In this document: positions 1 through 9,343 of the stretch, in pieces
How the letters are laid out: the number at the start of each line of letters is the position of its first letter
How positions within the stretch are numbered: position 1 is the first letter of the stretch
DNA from: Micavibrio sp.
Lineage (GTDB): Bacteria > Pseudomonadota > Alphaproteobacteria > Micavibrionales > Micavibrionaceae
Length of the DNA stretch: 32,033 bases
Assembly (NCBI GenBank): GCA_027075555.1
Contig: JALTAZ010000130.1
Span: 1 to 32,033 of the forward strand
Reading direction: 5' to 3'
Program-made: the position numbers and the translations under genes
Notes under the pieces: model-generated
Seen by the model: the letters and a program-made list of their open reading frames with translations, nothing else
Database searches by the model: none
Told to the model about the DNA's origin: nothing

Positions 1-124
1 TTATATATGCAAGATCAATATATATATACAGTTCCTAGTTTTTTTATTTCTGGAACAGAATTTGCGTAGCATTTATTGGGGTGAATATGGCATATATCAC
101 AATTTTTAAGAGAGGCTGACTGAA

Positions 125-3100
125 ATGCATGATAATTCAATAAAATCTTCAAGTTGCGGTGGTGACAAGTGGCATGCTAAATCGAGAGCTTTATTACTAT
201 CTACTACGGCATTTATGGTTGGGTCTTTGCTAGCTTCTTCTGACGCTGTAGCAGATGGTTCTTGGAATTATGATACAGTTTTAGGTGGTAATGTTTCTAA
301 AGTTATTGATGACGTTACTCATACTACTGATATTATTGTTGATGGTGGCAACGGCTTTGTTGAAGGTAACGCCGATATTAAGGCAGGGCATAGCGTTAAC
401 GTAGAAGGCATGAATGGAGCTCGCACCTTTGCATATCGTGATAACCGCGATAATATAACCTCTACATTATCAGGCAATTTAAACTCTAATATTCAAGTTG
501 TTATAATTGATAAGGACGGTTTATTTTTTACCTCTCTTTCTAAAATTGATGTGCAAGGGCTTATCGTGACTTCTGCTGATGTTGCTGTGGCTGATATAAT
601 GGACGGCGGGACGCTTGTTCTTGATAATGTTGGCGATGGTGGTGCGGTAGTTATTGATGGATCAATCACTGTTTCAGAGGCTGGGCTGGCGGCGTTTGTT
701 TCACCATTCATATCAAATAGAGGACTTATAAAAGCCAAGCTTGGTAATGTTGTGATGGCCGCTGGTGACGCAGTTACACTTGATATGTATGGCGATGGGT
801 TGGTTGAGGTTGCAGTTGACGGTGAGCTTGCGGACGCGCTTATTGCTAATGTTGGAAAAATTAAAGCTGCTGGTGGTTTTGTTCAAGTAACTGCTAAAGC
901 TGCAAAAGGTACGCTGGATAATCTAATCAATAATGAGGGTTTAATAACCGTATCTTCTGCGGAAGTTCAGGGCGGTAAAATTATTCTTTCAGGCGGAAAT
1001 AGTGGAACAATAGATAATGATGGAGTTCTAAAGGCATCAGAAGGTGGCTCAATCGACATATCAGGTGAAAGGTTTGAACAAGGTAGTGCTACTCCATCAT
1101 TTGTCTTGGCTGCTTTAGAAGGTGGCGATGCCCCTATCCCGCCTAGAAAACCAGCAATTAGAGGCGGTGACATTACAATAGAAACTGATGGCAGTGTTGA
1201 AATTTACGAGGGCAGGGTTAATGCTAGGGGCGGCGATATAAATATCGATAATGGCGGAGTGTTTTATTCGGCCAATGCTAATACATTGAAGACTAGTGGC
1301 AATGGTACAATTACCTTGAATCAAAGTATGGGATTGGTGTTGCCGGCTCTTAAATTATCATCAATTCAAAATGCTGTTGATGCAGTTGATAATTCAGGAA
1401 ATGGGCGCAACACAATAAATGTAAAAGCAGGTGTTTACGTAGAATCTATTGAAGTTGATCATGATAATATGACGCTTAATGGTGCAAATGCCGGAGCAAA
1501 TGGCAATTCATTTGCGCGCGCAGATGAAACATTTATCTTGCCTCATTCTCCTGCATTTACGGTAACATCTGATAATGTGATTATTGATGGGTTTTCCATA
1601 ATTGGAGATGGTGTAGGAAATGATATAGGCGTAAAAATTGATAGTGCTGATAATGTTAGCGTTGAAAATAACACAATGATTGGTATTGATTTTGGTGTCC
1701 TTGCCGATAATGCGGATTATTTGAAAGTTAGAAATAACAAAATAGAGTTGGCTTTGGTAGATGCCATTCATGTCGATAATAGCGACCATATAGAGCTTGC
1801 TGGAAATTTAATTAATGGTGCAGCAGTTGATGGTATAAAAGTAAGTGGTGGTCACGGCGCAGCCATACATGATAATGAAATTTTAGATTCTGGTGATGAT
1901 GGCATAGATGTTCATGATAATAATAGAGCCAATATATCTGATAATGCCATAGATACAACAGGATTAGATAAACGCGATGGTAACGGTATCCACTTAGTTA
2001 ATAGCGGTAGATCTAGGATAGTAAATAATAATATTTTAAAGGCTGGTGATGATGGCATAGATGCTGAGGGTAATGATAATATTAGAATTCTAAGAAACAG
2101 AGTTAAAGCTTCTGGTGATGATGGTATTCAGGTTTTTGATAGTAACGGAGTTTTGATTAGAAAAAATCATGTAACTTTCAGTGACGATGACGGTGTTTAT
2201 GTAAGTGATTCTGATAATGTAAGAATTGTAAAAAATAGAATATCTAATGCAGATGATGCTGTGCGTGGCAATGATCTTGGAGGCGCTGTTATTTCGCGAA
2301 ACACCATTAGTAATGTAGATGGTGATGGTATTACTGTTGATACTTTTGGAACTTTACAGATTTCTTATAATGATATTTCAGATATTGGCGGATCTGGTCT
2401 ATATATCCATGAGGGGGACTTTGTTTCTGCTTATGATAACTGGATTACTCGCACAGTATATGACGGTATCCATGTCGCTGGAATATATGGTGGGCCATCT
2501 TATCAAAGAAGGGCGTTCGCGTCAGAGTCTTATGGATCGGATGTTGATATATATGGGAATGATGTATCTTTTTCGGGTAGAGATGGTATTTACGTAAATG
2601 ATGCAACATCTACTTATATTGCTAATAATATTATTGATCATGGTACTGATGATGGCATTGATGTTCTTAATACCGAGCTTTCGTATATTGTTGGAAATGC
2701 TGTTGCCATGGTGGGTGATAATGGTATCGGTGTTGATGGTGGCGCATATGCAGGCATATTTGATAATAAAGTTTTGTTAACAGGTGATCAGGGTATTGAT
2801 ATTGATAATATTAATTGGGATTTTGATGGTTCGCTTGTCGCTTTAGATAATCGTGATTACGGATATGGCTGGGCAGTTAATATCGCAGGCAATGAGGTTG
2901 CTTTTACAGGGACAAGTGGCATTGAGGTTCAAAATAGTGGCGCTACTAGAGTTTCTTATAATGATGTAATATTTGCTGGAATGGGGCATGAATTAAGCCA
3001 TCTTATAAATGATATTAATGAGATGGTTTTGGATGGTATAGACGATGATGCTCCAAGAGGTATTGAAGTATCTCGTCAGCTTATCATAGAAGATTATGAG

Positions 3101-4819
3101 CCAAATTTCTCATGGATATGGGGCGATGGTGATGGAATTCACGTTGATAACAGCTATGATAATGGTTACGGTCCTGGTCCTGGGGGTTGGTCAGTTAAAA
3201 TTGATAATAACCGTGTTGCCCGTACAGGCGGTGATGGCATTGAGGTTCATGATGCAGACAGAACATTGATTTATAATAATGTGGTTAGATATGCAGGCAT
3301 TGATGAAACTCGGTGGTATGGCTATCGCAACATGGGAGGGGTGCTAGGGCAAGGTTCGTTTGCATCTGAAGATCGTAGGGATCTTTGGGGTGATCGTAAA
3401 ATGAATAACATTATTCGTAGATATATCCCAAGACCTGATTACATAGTTTGGAGTTATAATGATGGTATTCGCGCGGAGAATATAAATAGTGAATTTTATA
3501 ACGATTATAGTTATCGTCTTTTATCCGCACCTGCTTTTGCTGATCAGATAAGAGATGATGGTGAGGGTTATTATGGTTATGAATATGGTCTTGTAATTAT
3601 TGATAATAAAGTTCGTAAAACCGGCGATGATGGCATAGAGGTTGATGGTGCAGGGCGCACATTGATTGATAATAATTATGTTGATAACGCTGCGCGTAAT
3701 GGCATATTCCTAGCAGGATCAAGAGGGCGAATTAGAGGTCCTGTTTTGCTTAGAGATTCAGAAAGATCATTTGGTTTTTATCGTGATGATTTGCGCCCTG
3801 TAAGTATCAGATCAAGAGTAGATATTACCAATAATGAAGTATCTAATTCTGGTCGTGATGGTGTTTTGGCCATGGATATTTCTGATCTGACAATTTCTGG
3901 CAATAATGTTAGTGATAGTGAAGAACATGGCATACATGTTGGTGGAAGATTTAACAGATATGTTGAATTTCAAGATAATATCTTGATTGATAATGGCGTC
4001 GATGAAGGCTTTGCGCAGGCTCGTTTTGAAAGCGGCAATATTGATATGAGTGATTTGGCAAGGCCAAATATATTTATCAATACTACAGGAATTGCCGCTA
4101 CGGCTCTTCAATTTGATGATATATACCATCCATTTGGTGGAGAAGGTGAAGTAGAATCAGTGGTCTTTGATCGTAGATATTACGGTGGATCAGGTCTTAG
4201 TATAGTCAATGAAACTCTTGGTTCAACTCGCTTTAATGGCTACGCACCAGCAGGTAGCTATTATGTGCGTTTTGAAGATGGATCAATATTAGATCCTGTA
4301 ACTATAGCGCCAATAGTAATTAGTGGTATGAATTCCTCGTTTGATGGTATTGTTCCAAACTCATTCTTAGGCGGAATTCTTCCATCTCCGGTATTAAATT
4401 TTATTGAAGATCGTTTGTATGATGCCGATGATAATATAGTAAATGGTAGAGGACAGATATTTGTTGGCGGCACTATATCACCTGTTCTTGATGATATTCA
4501 GGATTTTTTCCGTTATTTCAGGTTTAGAACAGGTTCTAGCAGTGGGGCCATACTAACAATAAATGGTCTGCCATTTATTGGCGGTGGGGCTGATGGATTA
4601 AATAATATTGCTCCTGCTGCGGGCGATAACTCAGAAGAAGCCTCAGAGCTTGCAGGCATTAGCCCTGCTGCTGGAGGAGATGATAATAATGCGCATGAGG
4701 TGACTTGTGTTTCTGATGCTTTAAACTCTTTAGGCTCTGGATCTGTTACATATAAATTTGGTGGAACATTTGAAGATAGCATTGCTTCGGAATCAAAATG
4801 TACATCTACTAAGATTTAA
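125..4819 (+). CDS. Giant secreted FHA/TPS-like plus NosD-type beta-helix protein
   Basis: This is a 1564-residue exported protein, probably a surface adhesin or matrix protein. A long n-region and a hydrophobic stretch (about residues 22-44, ending near SSDAVADG) look like a signal peptide. Residues of roughly 45-235 resemble the haemagglutination-activity/two-partner-secretion head, for example DKDGLFFTSLSKIDVQGL and GNVVMAAGDAVTLDMYGDG. Gly/Asn-rich beta-helical sequence follows to about 410. From about 415 a pectin-lyase/NosD-like right-handed helix begins (INVKAGVYVESIEVDHDNM), with about twenty rungs of the form N-x-[VI]...GDDGI-[DHE]-V up to about residue 1290. The C-terminal 270 residues are unrecognised and show no CTERM motif, autotransporter barrel or obvious anchor. 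No TpsB transporter lies in the window. An AAGAGAGG ribosome site precedes the ATG. The head-plus-helix architecture is seen; the adhesin role and secretion route are inferred. Confidence 0.8.
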   Translation: MHDNSIKSSSCGGDKWHAKSRALLLSTTAFMVGSLLASSDAVADGSWNYDTVLGGNVSKVIDDVTHTTDIIVDGGNGFVEGNADIKAGHSVNVEGMNGARTFAYRDNRDNITSTLSGNLNSNIQVVIIDKDGLFFTSLSKIDVQGLIVTSADVAVADIMDGGTLVLDNVGDGGAVVIDGSITVSEAGLAAFVSPFISNRGLIKAKLGNVVMAAGDAVTLDMYGDGLVEVAVDGELADALIANVGKIKAAGGFVQVTAKAAKGTLDNLINNEGLITVSSAEVQGGKIILSGGNSGTIDNDGVLKASEGGSIDISGERFEQGSATPSFVLAALEGGDAPIPPRKPAIRGGDITIETDGSVEIYEGRVNARGGDINIDNGGVFYSANANTLKTSGNGTITLNQSMGLVLPALKLSSIQNAVDAVDNSGNGRNTINVKAGVYVESIEVDHDNMTLNGANAGANGNSFARADETFILPHSPAFTVTSDNVIIDGFSIIGDGVGNDIGVKIDSADNVSVENNTMIGIDFGVLADNADYLKVRNNKIELALVDAIHVDNSDHIELAGNLINGAAVDGIKVSGGHGAAIHDNEILDSGDDGIDVHDNNRANISDNAIDTTGLDKRDGNGIHLVNSGRSRIVNNNILKAGDDGIDAEGNDNIRILRNRVKASGDDGIQVFDSNGVLIRKNHVTFSDDDGVYVSDSDNVRIVKNRISNADDAVRGNDLGGAVISRNTISNVDGDGITVDTFGTLQISYNDISDIGGSGLYIHEGDFVSAYDNWITRTVYDGIHVAGIYGGPSYQRRAFASESYGSDVDIYGNDVSFSGRDGIYVNDATSTYIANNIIDHGTDDGIDVLNTELSYIVGNAVAMVGDNGIGVDGGAYAGIFDNKVLLTGDQGIDIDNINWDFDGSLVALDNRDYGYGWAVNIAGNEVAFTGTSGIEVQNSGATRVSYNDVIFAGMGHELSHLINDINEMVLDGIDDDAPRGIEVSRQLIIEDYEPNFSWIWGDGDGIHVDNSYDNGYGPGPGGWSVKIDNNRVARTGGDGIEVHDADRTLIYNNVVRYAGIDETRWYGYRNMGGVLGQGSFASEDRRDLWGDRKMNNIIRRYIPRPDYIVWSYNDGIRAENINSEFYNDYSYRLLSAPAFADQIRDDGEGYYGYEYGLVIIDNKVRKTGDDGIEVDGAGRTLIDNNYVDNAARNGIFLAGSRGRIRGPVLLRDSERSFGFYRDDLRPVSIRSRVDITNNEVSNSGRDGVLAMDISDLTISGNNVSDSEEHGIHVGGRFNRYVEFQDNILIDNGVDEGFAQARFESGNIDMSDLARPNIFINTTGIAATALQFDDIYHPFGGEGEVESVVFDRRYYGGSGLSIVNETLGSTRFNGYAPAGSYYVRFEDGSILDPVTIAPIVISGMNSSFDGIVPNSFLGGILPSPVLNFIEDRLYDADDNIVNGRGQIFVGGTISPVLDDIQDFFRYFRFRTGSSSGAILTINGLPFIGGGADGLNNIAPAAGDNSEEASELAGISPAAGGDDNNAHEVTCVSDALNSLGSGSVTYKFGGTFEDSIASESKCTSTKI
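1890..2063 (+). repeat. In-frame 21-bp direct repeat coding for beta-helix rungs
   Basis: The sequence CTGGTGATGATGGCATAGATG occurs exactly at 1890-1910 and again at 2043-2063, 153 bp (51 codons, about two helix rungs) apart. Near-copies recur at about 2113 and 3623. The spacing keeps frame, so recombination between copies would remove whole rungs without disrupting the reading frame. Confidence 0.85.
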
Positions 4820-4843
4820 TGTCTGGCTATATAACTAATTTTT

Positions 4844-4879
4844 TTAAGCTCTGATATTTTTATTAGGGCTTAACTTTTT
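4844..4879 (+). terminator. Probable intrinsic terminator after the beta-helix gene
   Basis: TTAAGCTCT pairs with AGGGCTTAA (nine pairs, one G-T wobble) around a 12-base loop and is followed by CTTTTTA. It lies 25 bp after the stop of the giant gene and before the 206-residue gene, which suggests the two are separate transcription units. Confidence 0.6.
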
Positions 4880-5033
4880 ATTATAGTTAATTTAGTTTAA
4901 TAAAAAAACTTGCATCAAGGTGGTTAAATACGCTTAGATGAATAAAATTTTTATATAACAGGGGGTTGCACTTGAGCAATTTTCTGTCAATATGAATCGA
5001 GTTGATAAATATCAATAGAGTTAGGTATATAAT

Positions 5034-5654
5034 ATGTATCATGATGATAATTGGAATGATGTAACAGGTGATGAGCTTGCAGGTTTTTTGGAGAAAATCA
5101 ACCCCATAGATGGCAAGTATCGAACATCTCCTGCTAGTACGCAAGTTTCTTGGCGGATGTTACCTTTTTATGAAAGTGTTGCTCTAATACGGGTTAGAGA
5201 CCCCAATTGGGTTAATAAAAAGATGACAGTTTATTATCTTACTGATCAGGGCAATTTATTTAGGTTAAACGGTACGTCTCCCCCGATTCATGAGGTAAAT
5301 AGCAAGGCTCCAATTAAGATCAATGAAGATAATGTATTGGATTACCTTAAGTTTTTTTGCTTTTTTGTGCGTGGCGATGAAGGTCCTTTTTATGTGGCTG
5401 AGGATATTAACGATCCAAATTTGCCACAAGATATGGACGCAACGACAAGGTCTGTGGTTGAGGGGACAATTCGCCCTGCTAGCTTTGAAGGCATGAATGA
5501 GCAAGGGCACTTTCTTTGTGATGCTGTTGTGTTTTATTCAAATGCACTATTTATTGCAAATTTTTCAGTTCAACAAAGTGGCATGATTGAGATGCTTAAT
5601 GATGAGCCTATAGCGGGTGATTTGACATCAAAAGTAGATCAGCCAATTGCATGA
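5034..5654 (+). CDS. Unrecognised 206-residue protein
   Basis: I do not recognise this family. The protein is acidic, has no signal peptide or membrane segment, and is rich in aromatic residues. It appears to be a compact soluble mixed alpha/beta protein. Distinctive stretches are FYESVALIRVRDPNW, MTVYYLTDQGNLFRLNGTSP and a C-terminal half containing AVVFYSNALFIANFSVQQSG. The pattern of strands ending in charged turns could be a beta-rich binding domain, but that is inference. It lies 214 bp downstream of the giant beta-helix gene, behind a probable terminator, and ends in its own strong terminator, so it is probably monocistronic. A weak AGG site sits about nine bases before the ATG. Codon use matches its neighbours. 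A link with the upstream surface protein rests on adjacency alone. Confidence 0.75.
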   Translation: MYHDDNWNDVTGDELAGFLEKINPIDGKYRTSPASTQVSWRMLPFYESVALIRVRDPNWVNKKMTVYYLTDQGNLFRLNGTSPPIHEVNSKAPIKINEDNVLDYLKFFCFFVRGDEGPFYVAEDINDPNLPQDMDATTRSVVEGTIRPASFEGMNEQGHFLCDAVVFYSNALFIANFSVQQSGMIEMLNDEPIAGDLTSKVDQPIA

Positions 5655-5689
5655 CTAAATTATGCACAAAATTTTAGTTATTTATATCA

Positions 5690-5710
5690 GGCCGTGTTTA
5701 CGGCCTTTTT
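5690..5710 (+). terminator. Strong rho-independent terminator
   Basis: GGCCGT-GTTT-ACGGCC is a perfect six-pair GC-rich stem with a four-base loop, directly followed by TTTTT. It separates the unknown 206-residue gene from the rpmH operon. Confidence 0.9.
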
Positions 5711-5741
5711 CATGAATTTAAAATTTTTACAGCCCTTTCAT

Positions 5742-5770
5742 TTGACACTAGCGTGATAAGCAGGTATAAA
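5742..5770 (+). promoter_or_regulatory. Near-consensus sigma-70 promoter of the rpmH operon
   Basis: TTGACA (5742-5747) is followed by a 17-bp spacer and TATAAA (5765-5770). The predicted transcript start is about 80 bases before the rpmH ATG. It is the best promoter match in the window, as expected for a ribosomal protein operon. Confidence 0.85.
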
Positions 5771-5858
5771 CCCCAATCTCCCTAGTGGAAGATTAGAGAA
5801 TTCACATATGTTTTAGAGGTATGGCTTCTAAAGAATATGGCAAAAAAGAGGTGTTCTT

Positions 5859-5999
5859 ATGAAACAAAAACGTACATTTCAACCAAGTCGTTTGGTTCGT
5901 GCTCGTCGCCATGGTTTTCGTGCTCGTATGGCTGATCGTAATGGTCGTGCAATTTTATCTCGTCGCCGTGCCAAGGGGCGCAAGCGCTTAAGCGCTTAA
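5859..5999 (+). CDS. rpmH: 50S ribosomal protein L34
   Basis: This 46-residue gene is absent from the ORF track because of its length. It reads [20 protein letters not shown] and ends [12 protein letters not shown], the canonical highly basic L34 sequence. L34 is a late-assembling protein of the large ribosomal subunit. The ATG is preceded by AAAGAGGTG at good spacing. The stop lies nine bases before rnpA, giving the conserved rpmH-rnpA pair that makes a ribosomal protein and the RNase P protein from one transcript. Confidence 0.98.
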   Translation: MKQKRTFQPSRLVRARRHGFRARMADRNGRAILSRRRAKGRKRLSA

Positions 6000-6008
6000 T
6001 AATAAGCT

Positions 6009-6392
6009 ATGCGTGTTCCTAAGAAAGATCTGCCAGCTATAAAGGTGCTGACAGATCGTTTTTGCTTCTTGGATATTCAATCAAAAGGTGTTAAATGGGT
6101 CTCACATGCTCTAGTAGTGCAAATAAAGGAAAATAATTTAGGCTATCGGCGCGTTGGATTTACTGTTAGTAAAAAAGTTGATAAATCTGCGGTTAAACGT
6201 AATAGAATAAAAAGGCGGCTGCGTGCTCTTGCCTCTGATGTTATCGGTTTATATGCTAGGGATAGCTGTGATTATATTCTAGTTGGTCGTAAGGCTAGTA
6301 TTTCAAGGTCTTATGATTTAATGATCAATGATTTAAAATGGTGTTTGAAAAAGACTGGATATTATCATAAAACAGAGCATGATAATAAGTAG
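6009..6392 (+). CDS. rnpA: Ribonuclease P protein component
   Basis: This is the protein subunit of RNase P, which helps the RNase P RNA bind precursor tRNA and remove the 5' leader. The 127 residues carry the family signature VGFTVSKKVDKSAVKRNRIK, containing the RNR motif, and a C-terminal DYILVGR strand followed by a helix, all normal for the family. It lies directly between rpmH and yidD in the widely conserved order. The protein is basic with no targeting signal, as expected for a cytoplasmic RNA-binding protein. The ATG at 6009 lacks a strong ribosome site, which suggests coupling to rpmH translation. The rnpB RNA gene is not in this window. Confidence 0.97.
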   Translation: MRVPKKDLPAIKVLTDRFCFLDIQSKGVKWVSHALVVQIKENNLGYRRVGFTVSKKVDKSAVKRNRIKRRLRALASDVIGLYARDSCDYILVGRKASISRSYDLMINDLKWCLKKTGYYHKTEHDNK

Positions 6393-6407
6393 GGGCTAAA
6401 TTTTATT

Positions 6408-6716
6408 GTGATAGCACGGTTTTTCAGGTTGCTGATAAGGATATATTCTTACCTAGTTTCACCCTTTTTAGGGCGTAATTGTCGTTATTATCCTACATGC
6501 TCATGTTATGCAGATAAGGCAATAGAACGACATGGCATAATTAGGGGAGGGTTTCTTGCTGTAATGCGGGTTTTAAGGTGTCATCCTTGGAGTAAGCATA
6601 GCTTTATCGATCCTGTGCCCAAGGAGTTTATTTTGAAAAATAATATAAATAAAAATTATATCAATAAATGCACACTAGGTAAAAATTCTGAATATCATGC
6701 ACAAGACATAACATAA
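6408..6716 (+). CDS. yidD: YidD membrane protein insertion efficiency factor
   Basis: YidD is a small inner-membrane-associated protein that assists insertion of membrane proteins by the Sec/YidC route. Its family core is plain: an amphipathic N-terminal helix (IARFFRLLIRIYSYLVSPFLG), the NCRYYPTCSCYA cysteine motif, and RVLRCHPW. The start codon is GTG at 6408; no ATG is available before the amphipathic helix. At 102 residues it is longer than the roughly 85 of E. coli because of an Asn/Lys-rich tail after about residue 76 with no family resemblance. It lies 15 bp after rnpA and 15 bp before yidC, its functional partner. Confidence 0.95.
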   Translation: MIARFFRLLIRIYSYLVSPFLGRNCRYYPTCSCYADKAIERHGIIRGGFLAVMRVLRCHPWSKHSFIDPVPKEFILKNNINKNYINKCTLGKNSEYHAQDIT

Positions 6717-6731
6717 GGGGCTATATAGACT

Positions 6732-8693
6732 ATGAATAATAATAAGGATCAAATGCATCCACAAGATGTTCGTAATTTAATAATTTTTGCAATAGCTTCT
6801 TTGGCTATCTGGTTTTTGTATGAAACATATATACTTGCTCCACAGGCGAAGGCTTTGAAAGAGGCAAAAGAGGCGCGTGCTGAGTTATTGTTAAATGATC
6901 CAAGCCTAATGAATGAGGTTAAAGAGTTAACTAGGCAAGAGGCTTTGGCTAGATCCGAAAGAATTTATTTTAGTAATGAAGAGGTTTCTGGCTCCATTTC
7001 TTTATCTGGTGGAATTATAGATGATCTAAGTCTAAATAAATATTTTAAGACTTTAGACAAGAAAGAAAAAGTACATATTCTAACACCTGATAATGTAAGG
7101 GGGACAAGATTTGTCAATTATGGCTGGGTTAGCAGGGATAAAGGGGTAAAACTTCCAAATATAGATTCTGTTTGGTCTGTTGAAGGTAATAGTAATTTGC
7201 TTCCTGATGCTCCTGTAACATTAGTTTGGGATAATGGTGAAGGGTTGATTTTTAAGAGAATATTATCACTTGACCATAATTATGTATTTAATATTACCCA
7301 AAAAGTCATAAATAATTCAGGAAAAGATGTTTACTTACACCCATATAGTTTGATTACACAAACTGGCATACCTGAGGGTTCTCATTCAACATGGGTTGCA
7401 TATGAAGGGCCAATGGGCTTCATTGGTAGTACTTTAGAGCATATGGGCTATCGTACTATGGTAAAAGATCCTAATAAAAAGATTGAAGCAGAGAATGGTT
7501 GGATAGGTTTTTCAGATAAATATTGGCTTACTGCCTTAATACCTCAGCAGGGTCAATTGGCTAAATATAGGTTTAAATATACCCCAGATCCTATAAAAAC
7601 TCTTTCTAGTTCTAATAATAAAAAAGGAAAATCTAAACCTAGACAGCATCAGAAATATCAAACCGACTATACAGCATCAGAAATATCAATAAAAAATGGG
7701 GAAAGTGCCGAATATTCTTATCATCTTTATGCCGGAGCGAAGAAAGTTTTGCTTTTAGAAAAATATCAAAAAGAAATGGGTGTTAAAAATTTAGATTTGG
7801 CAGTAGATTTTGGCTGGTTTTGGTTTTTAACTTATCCGTTTTTCCTAGCTTTACATTACATTGGTTTACTGGTTGGTAATATGGGCGTTGCGATTATTAT
7901 TTTAACAATCATATTACGTAGCGCCGTTTTCCCCCTTACTAAGGTTTCATATCATTCCTTTGCCAAGATGAAGGTTGTTGCCCCTCAAATTACTGAATTA
8001 AGGGAAAAATATAATGATGATAAGGAAAAACTACAGGAAGAAATTGTTAAATTATACCAAAAAGAAGGCGTAAACCCCATGTCTGGTTGTTTGCCGATTA
8101 TTGCGCAAATACCAATATTTTTCTCATTTTATAAAGTTGTGTTAACAACTATTGAAATACGTCATGCACCATTTTTTGGCTGGATACAGGATTTGTCTGC
8201 AAAAGATCCAACGTCAATATTTAATTTATTTGGACTGCTTGATTATGACGTGTCTTTTTTGCCTACTATAGGCGTATGGCCATGTTTGATGCTTTTAGTG
8301 TTGTTGATACAAAAAAGGTTAAATCCACCTCCTCAAGATGCTAATCAGCGTTTTATAATGAATATATTTCCATTTTTTATAACCTTTATTATGGCTAATT
8401 TTGCATCGGGATTGGTTATTTACTGGACAATAAGTGCTGCTATGTCAGTTATGCAGCAGGCTTATATAATGCATTCACTTGGCGTTCCTATCTATATTTT
8501 CAATAAAGATAAGTATAAAGAGGAGTTAGAAGAAAAAAGTGAAGAAGGACCCGATGTTCACCCTTTGGTTGAGATGGTTGAGGATGAGGTTGAAAAGGCA
8601 ATGTTTGGTGAAGGTGATCAAACATCTGAACATAAAGAGCCTAAGCCAGTAATTAAGCCTCCAAAACCAAAGAAAAAGAAAAAGAAGAAATAA
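6732..8693 (+). CDS. yidC: Membrane protein insertase YidC
   Basis: YidC inserts and folds inner-membrane proteins, alone or with SecYEG. The N-terminal membrane segment (about residues 14-34) is followed by the large periplasmic P1 domain (about 60-355). The conserved five-segment core starts near [16 protein letters not shown]. The groove arginine lies in [12 protein letters not shown], and the cytoplasmic hairpin and [20 protein letters not shown] are present. At 653 residues it is longer than typical, owing to a Lys/Ser-rich linker in P1 ([13 protein letters not shown]) and a charged C-terminal tail ending in seven lysines, which may bind ribosomes. The linker contains an out-of-frame 28-bp duplication, listed separately. 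It sits in the rpmH operon, with the engB start three bases after the yidC stop. Confidence 0.98.
   Translation: MNNNKDQMHPQDVRNLIIFAIASLAIWFLYETYILAPQAKALKEAKEARAELLLNDPSLMNEVKELTRQEALARSERIYFSNEEVSGSISLSGGIIDDLSLNKYFKTLDKKEKVHILTPDNVRGTRFVNYGWVSRDKGVKLPNIDSVWSVEGNSNLLPDAPVTLVWDNGEGLIFKRILSLDHNYVFNITQKVINNSGKDVYLHPYSLITQTGIPEGSHSTWVAYEGPMGFIGSTLEHMGYRTMVKDPNKKIEAENGWIGFSDKYWLTALIPQQGQLAKYRFKYTPDPIKTLSSSNNKKGKSKPRQHQKYQTDYTASEISIKNGESAEYSYHLYAGAKKVLLLEKYQKEMGVKNLDLAVDFGWFWFLTYPFFLALHYIGLLVGNMGVAIIILTIILRSAVFPLTKVSYHSFAKMKVVAPQITELREKYNDDKEKLQEEIVKLYQKEGVNPMSGCLPIIAQIPIFFSFYKVVLTTIEIRHAPFFGWIQDLSAKDPTSIFNLFGLLDYDVSFLPTIGVWPCLMLLVLLIQKRLNPPPQDANQRFIMNIFPFFITFIMANFASGLVIYWTISAAMSVMQQAYIMHSLGVPIYIFNKDKYKEELEEKSEEGPDVHPLVEMVEDEVEKAMFGEGDQTSEHKEPKPVIKPPKPKKKKKKK
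7643..7689 (+). repeat. Out-of-frame 28-bp-period direct repeat inside yidC
   Basis: ACAGCATCAGAAATATCAA (19 bp) occurs at 7643-7661 and 7671-7689. The period is 28 bp, not a multiple of three, so the copies are read in different frames: QHQKYQ in the first, TASEIS in the second. The second copy falls in what looks like native P1 sequence and the first in a family-atypical linker, so the first copy is likely the duplicate. Confidence 0.85.
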
Positions 8694-8695
8694 AA

Positions 8696-9343
8696 TTGCC
8701 AAAAATAATTGATAATTTTTCTAAAGAAGAGCAAGAGCACGCGCGTAAATTATTTGCTGGAAGTTGTGATTTTATGCTTGGGGTTGCAAGTTTACAGCAA
8801 TTACCTGATGCACAAATACCTGAAATAGCGTTTGCAGGGCGATCTAATGTTGGAAAGTCTTCTTTGCTTAATGCTTTAACTGGGCGTAAGGCATTGGCGC
8901 GTACATCTCATACTCCTGGGCGCACTCAAGAGCTTAATTATTTTAATCTAAGCGATCATCTATATATGGTTGATATGCCAGGTTATGGGTATGCAAAAGT
9001 ATCAAAAGAGAAAATAACAGCATGGACATCATTGATATTTTCCTACCTTAAGGGTAGATCGACGCTACGATGCGTTTTTATTTTAGTGGATTCTAGACAT
9101 GGCATAAAAACCAGCGATAAAGAGCTTATGAAGATGCTAGATAGTTCTGCCGTTTCATATCGTATTGTGCTAACCAAAATTGATAAAGTAAAACGCGAAG
9201 ACTTGGAAAGGCTGTCTAATAAAGTAATAGAAATTTTGAAAGACCATCCCGCAGCTTACCCTGAAATTATAAAGACTAGTAGCTTTAAAAAAGAAGGCAT
9301 TGAAGAATTGCGCCGTATAATTTGTGGCTATGGTTTGATTTAG
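8696..9343 (+). CDS. engB: EngB/YihA-type ribosome biogenesis GTPase
   Basis: This TRAFAC-class GTPase takes part in large ribosomal subunit assembly and is usually essential. All G motifs are visible: GRSNVGKSS (P-loop), SHTPGRTQ (switch I), [10 protein letters not shown] (G3), TKIDK (G4) and TSS (G5). The start is TTG at 8696, with a purine-rich AAGAAGAAA upstream formed by the end of yidC. The next in-frame ATG would remove the [19 protein letters not shown] segment that is typical of alphaproteobacterial members, so the TTG is preferred. At 215 residues it is normal in length. The gene is effectively coupled to yidC and overlaps the convergent downstream gene by four bases. Confidence 0.95.
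   Translation: MPKIIDNFSKEEQEHARKLFAGSCDFMLGVASLQQLPDAQIPEIAFAGRSNVGKSSLLNALTGRKALARTSHTPGRTQELNYFNLSDHLYMVDMPGYGYAKVSKEKITAWTSLIFSYLKGRSTLRCVFILVDSRHGIKTSDKELMKMLDSSAVSYRIVLTKIDKVKREDLERLSNKVIEILKDHPAAYPEIIKTSSFKKEGIEELRRIICGYGLI

Noticed and set aside
2319-2780. Two overlapping hydrophobic ORFs (2319-2597 and 2598-2780) that look like membrane proteins
   Set aside because: They are +1-frame shadows of the GATGATGG-rich beta-helix codons, which read as ATG/CTT/ATT-rich strings. Neither has a ribosome site or protein-like composition.
5660-5668. TTATGCACA, a perfect DnaA-box consensus, shortly before rpmH
   Set aside because: One or two such nonamers are expected by chance in 32 kb of AT-rich DNA. 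There is no cluster, no dnaA/dnaN and no AT-rich unwinding array, so no origin is called.
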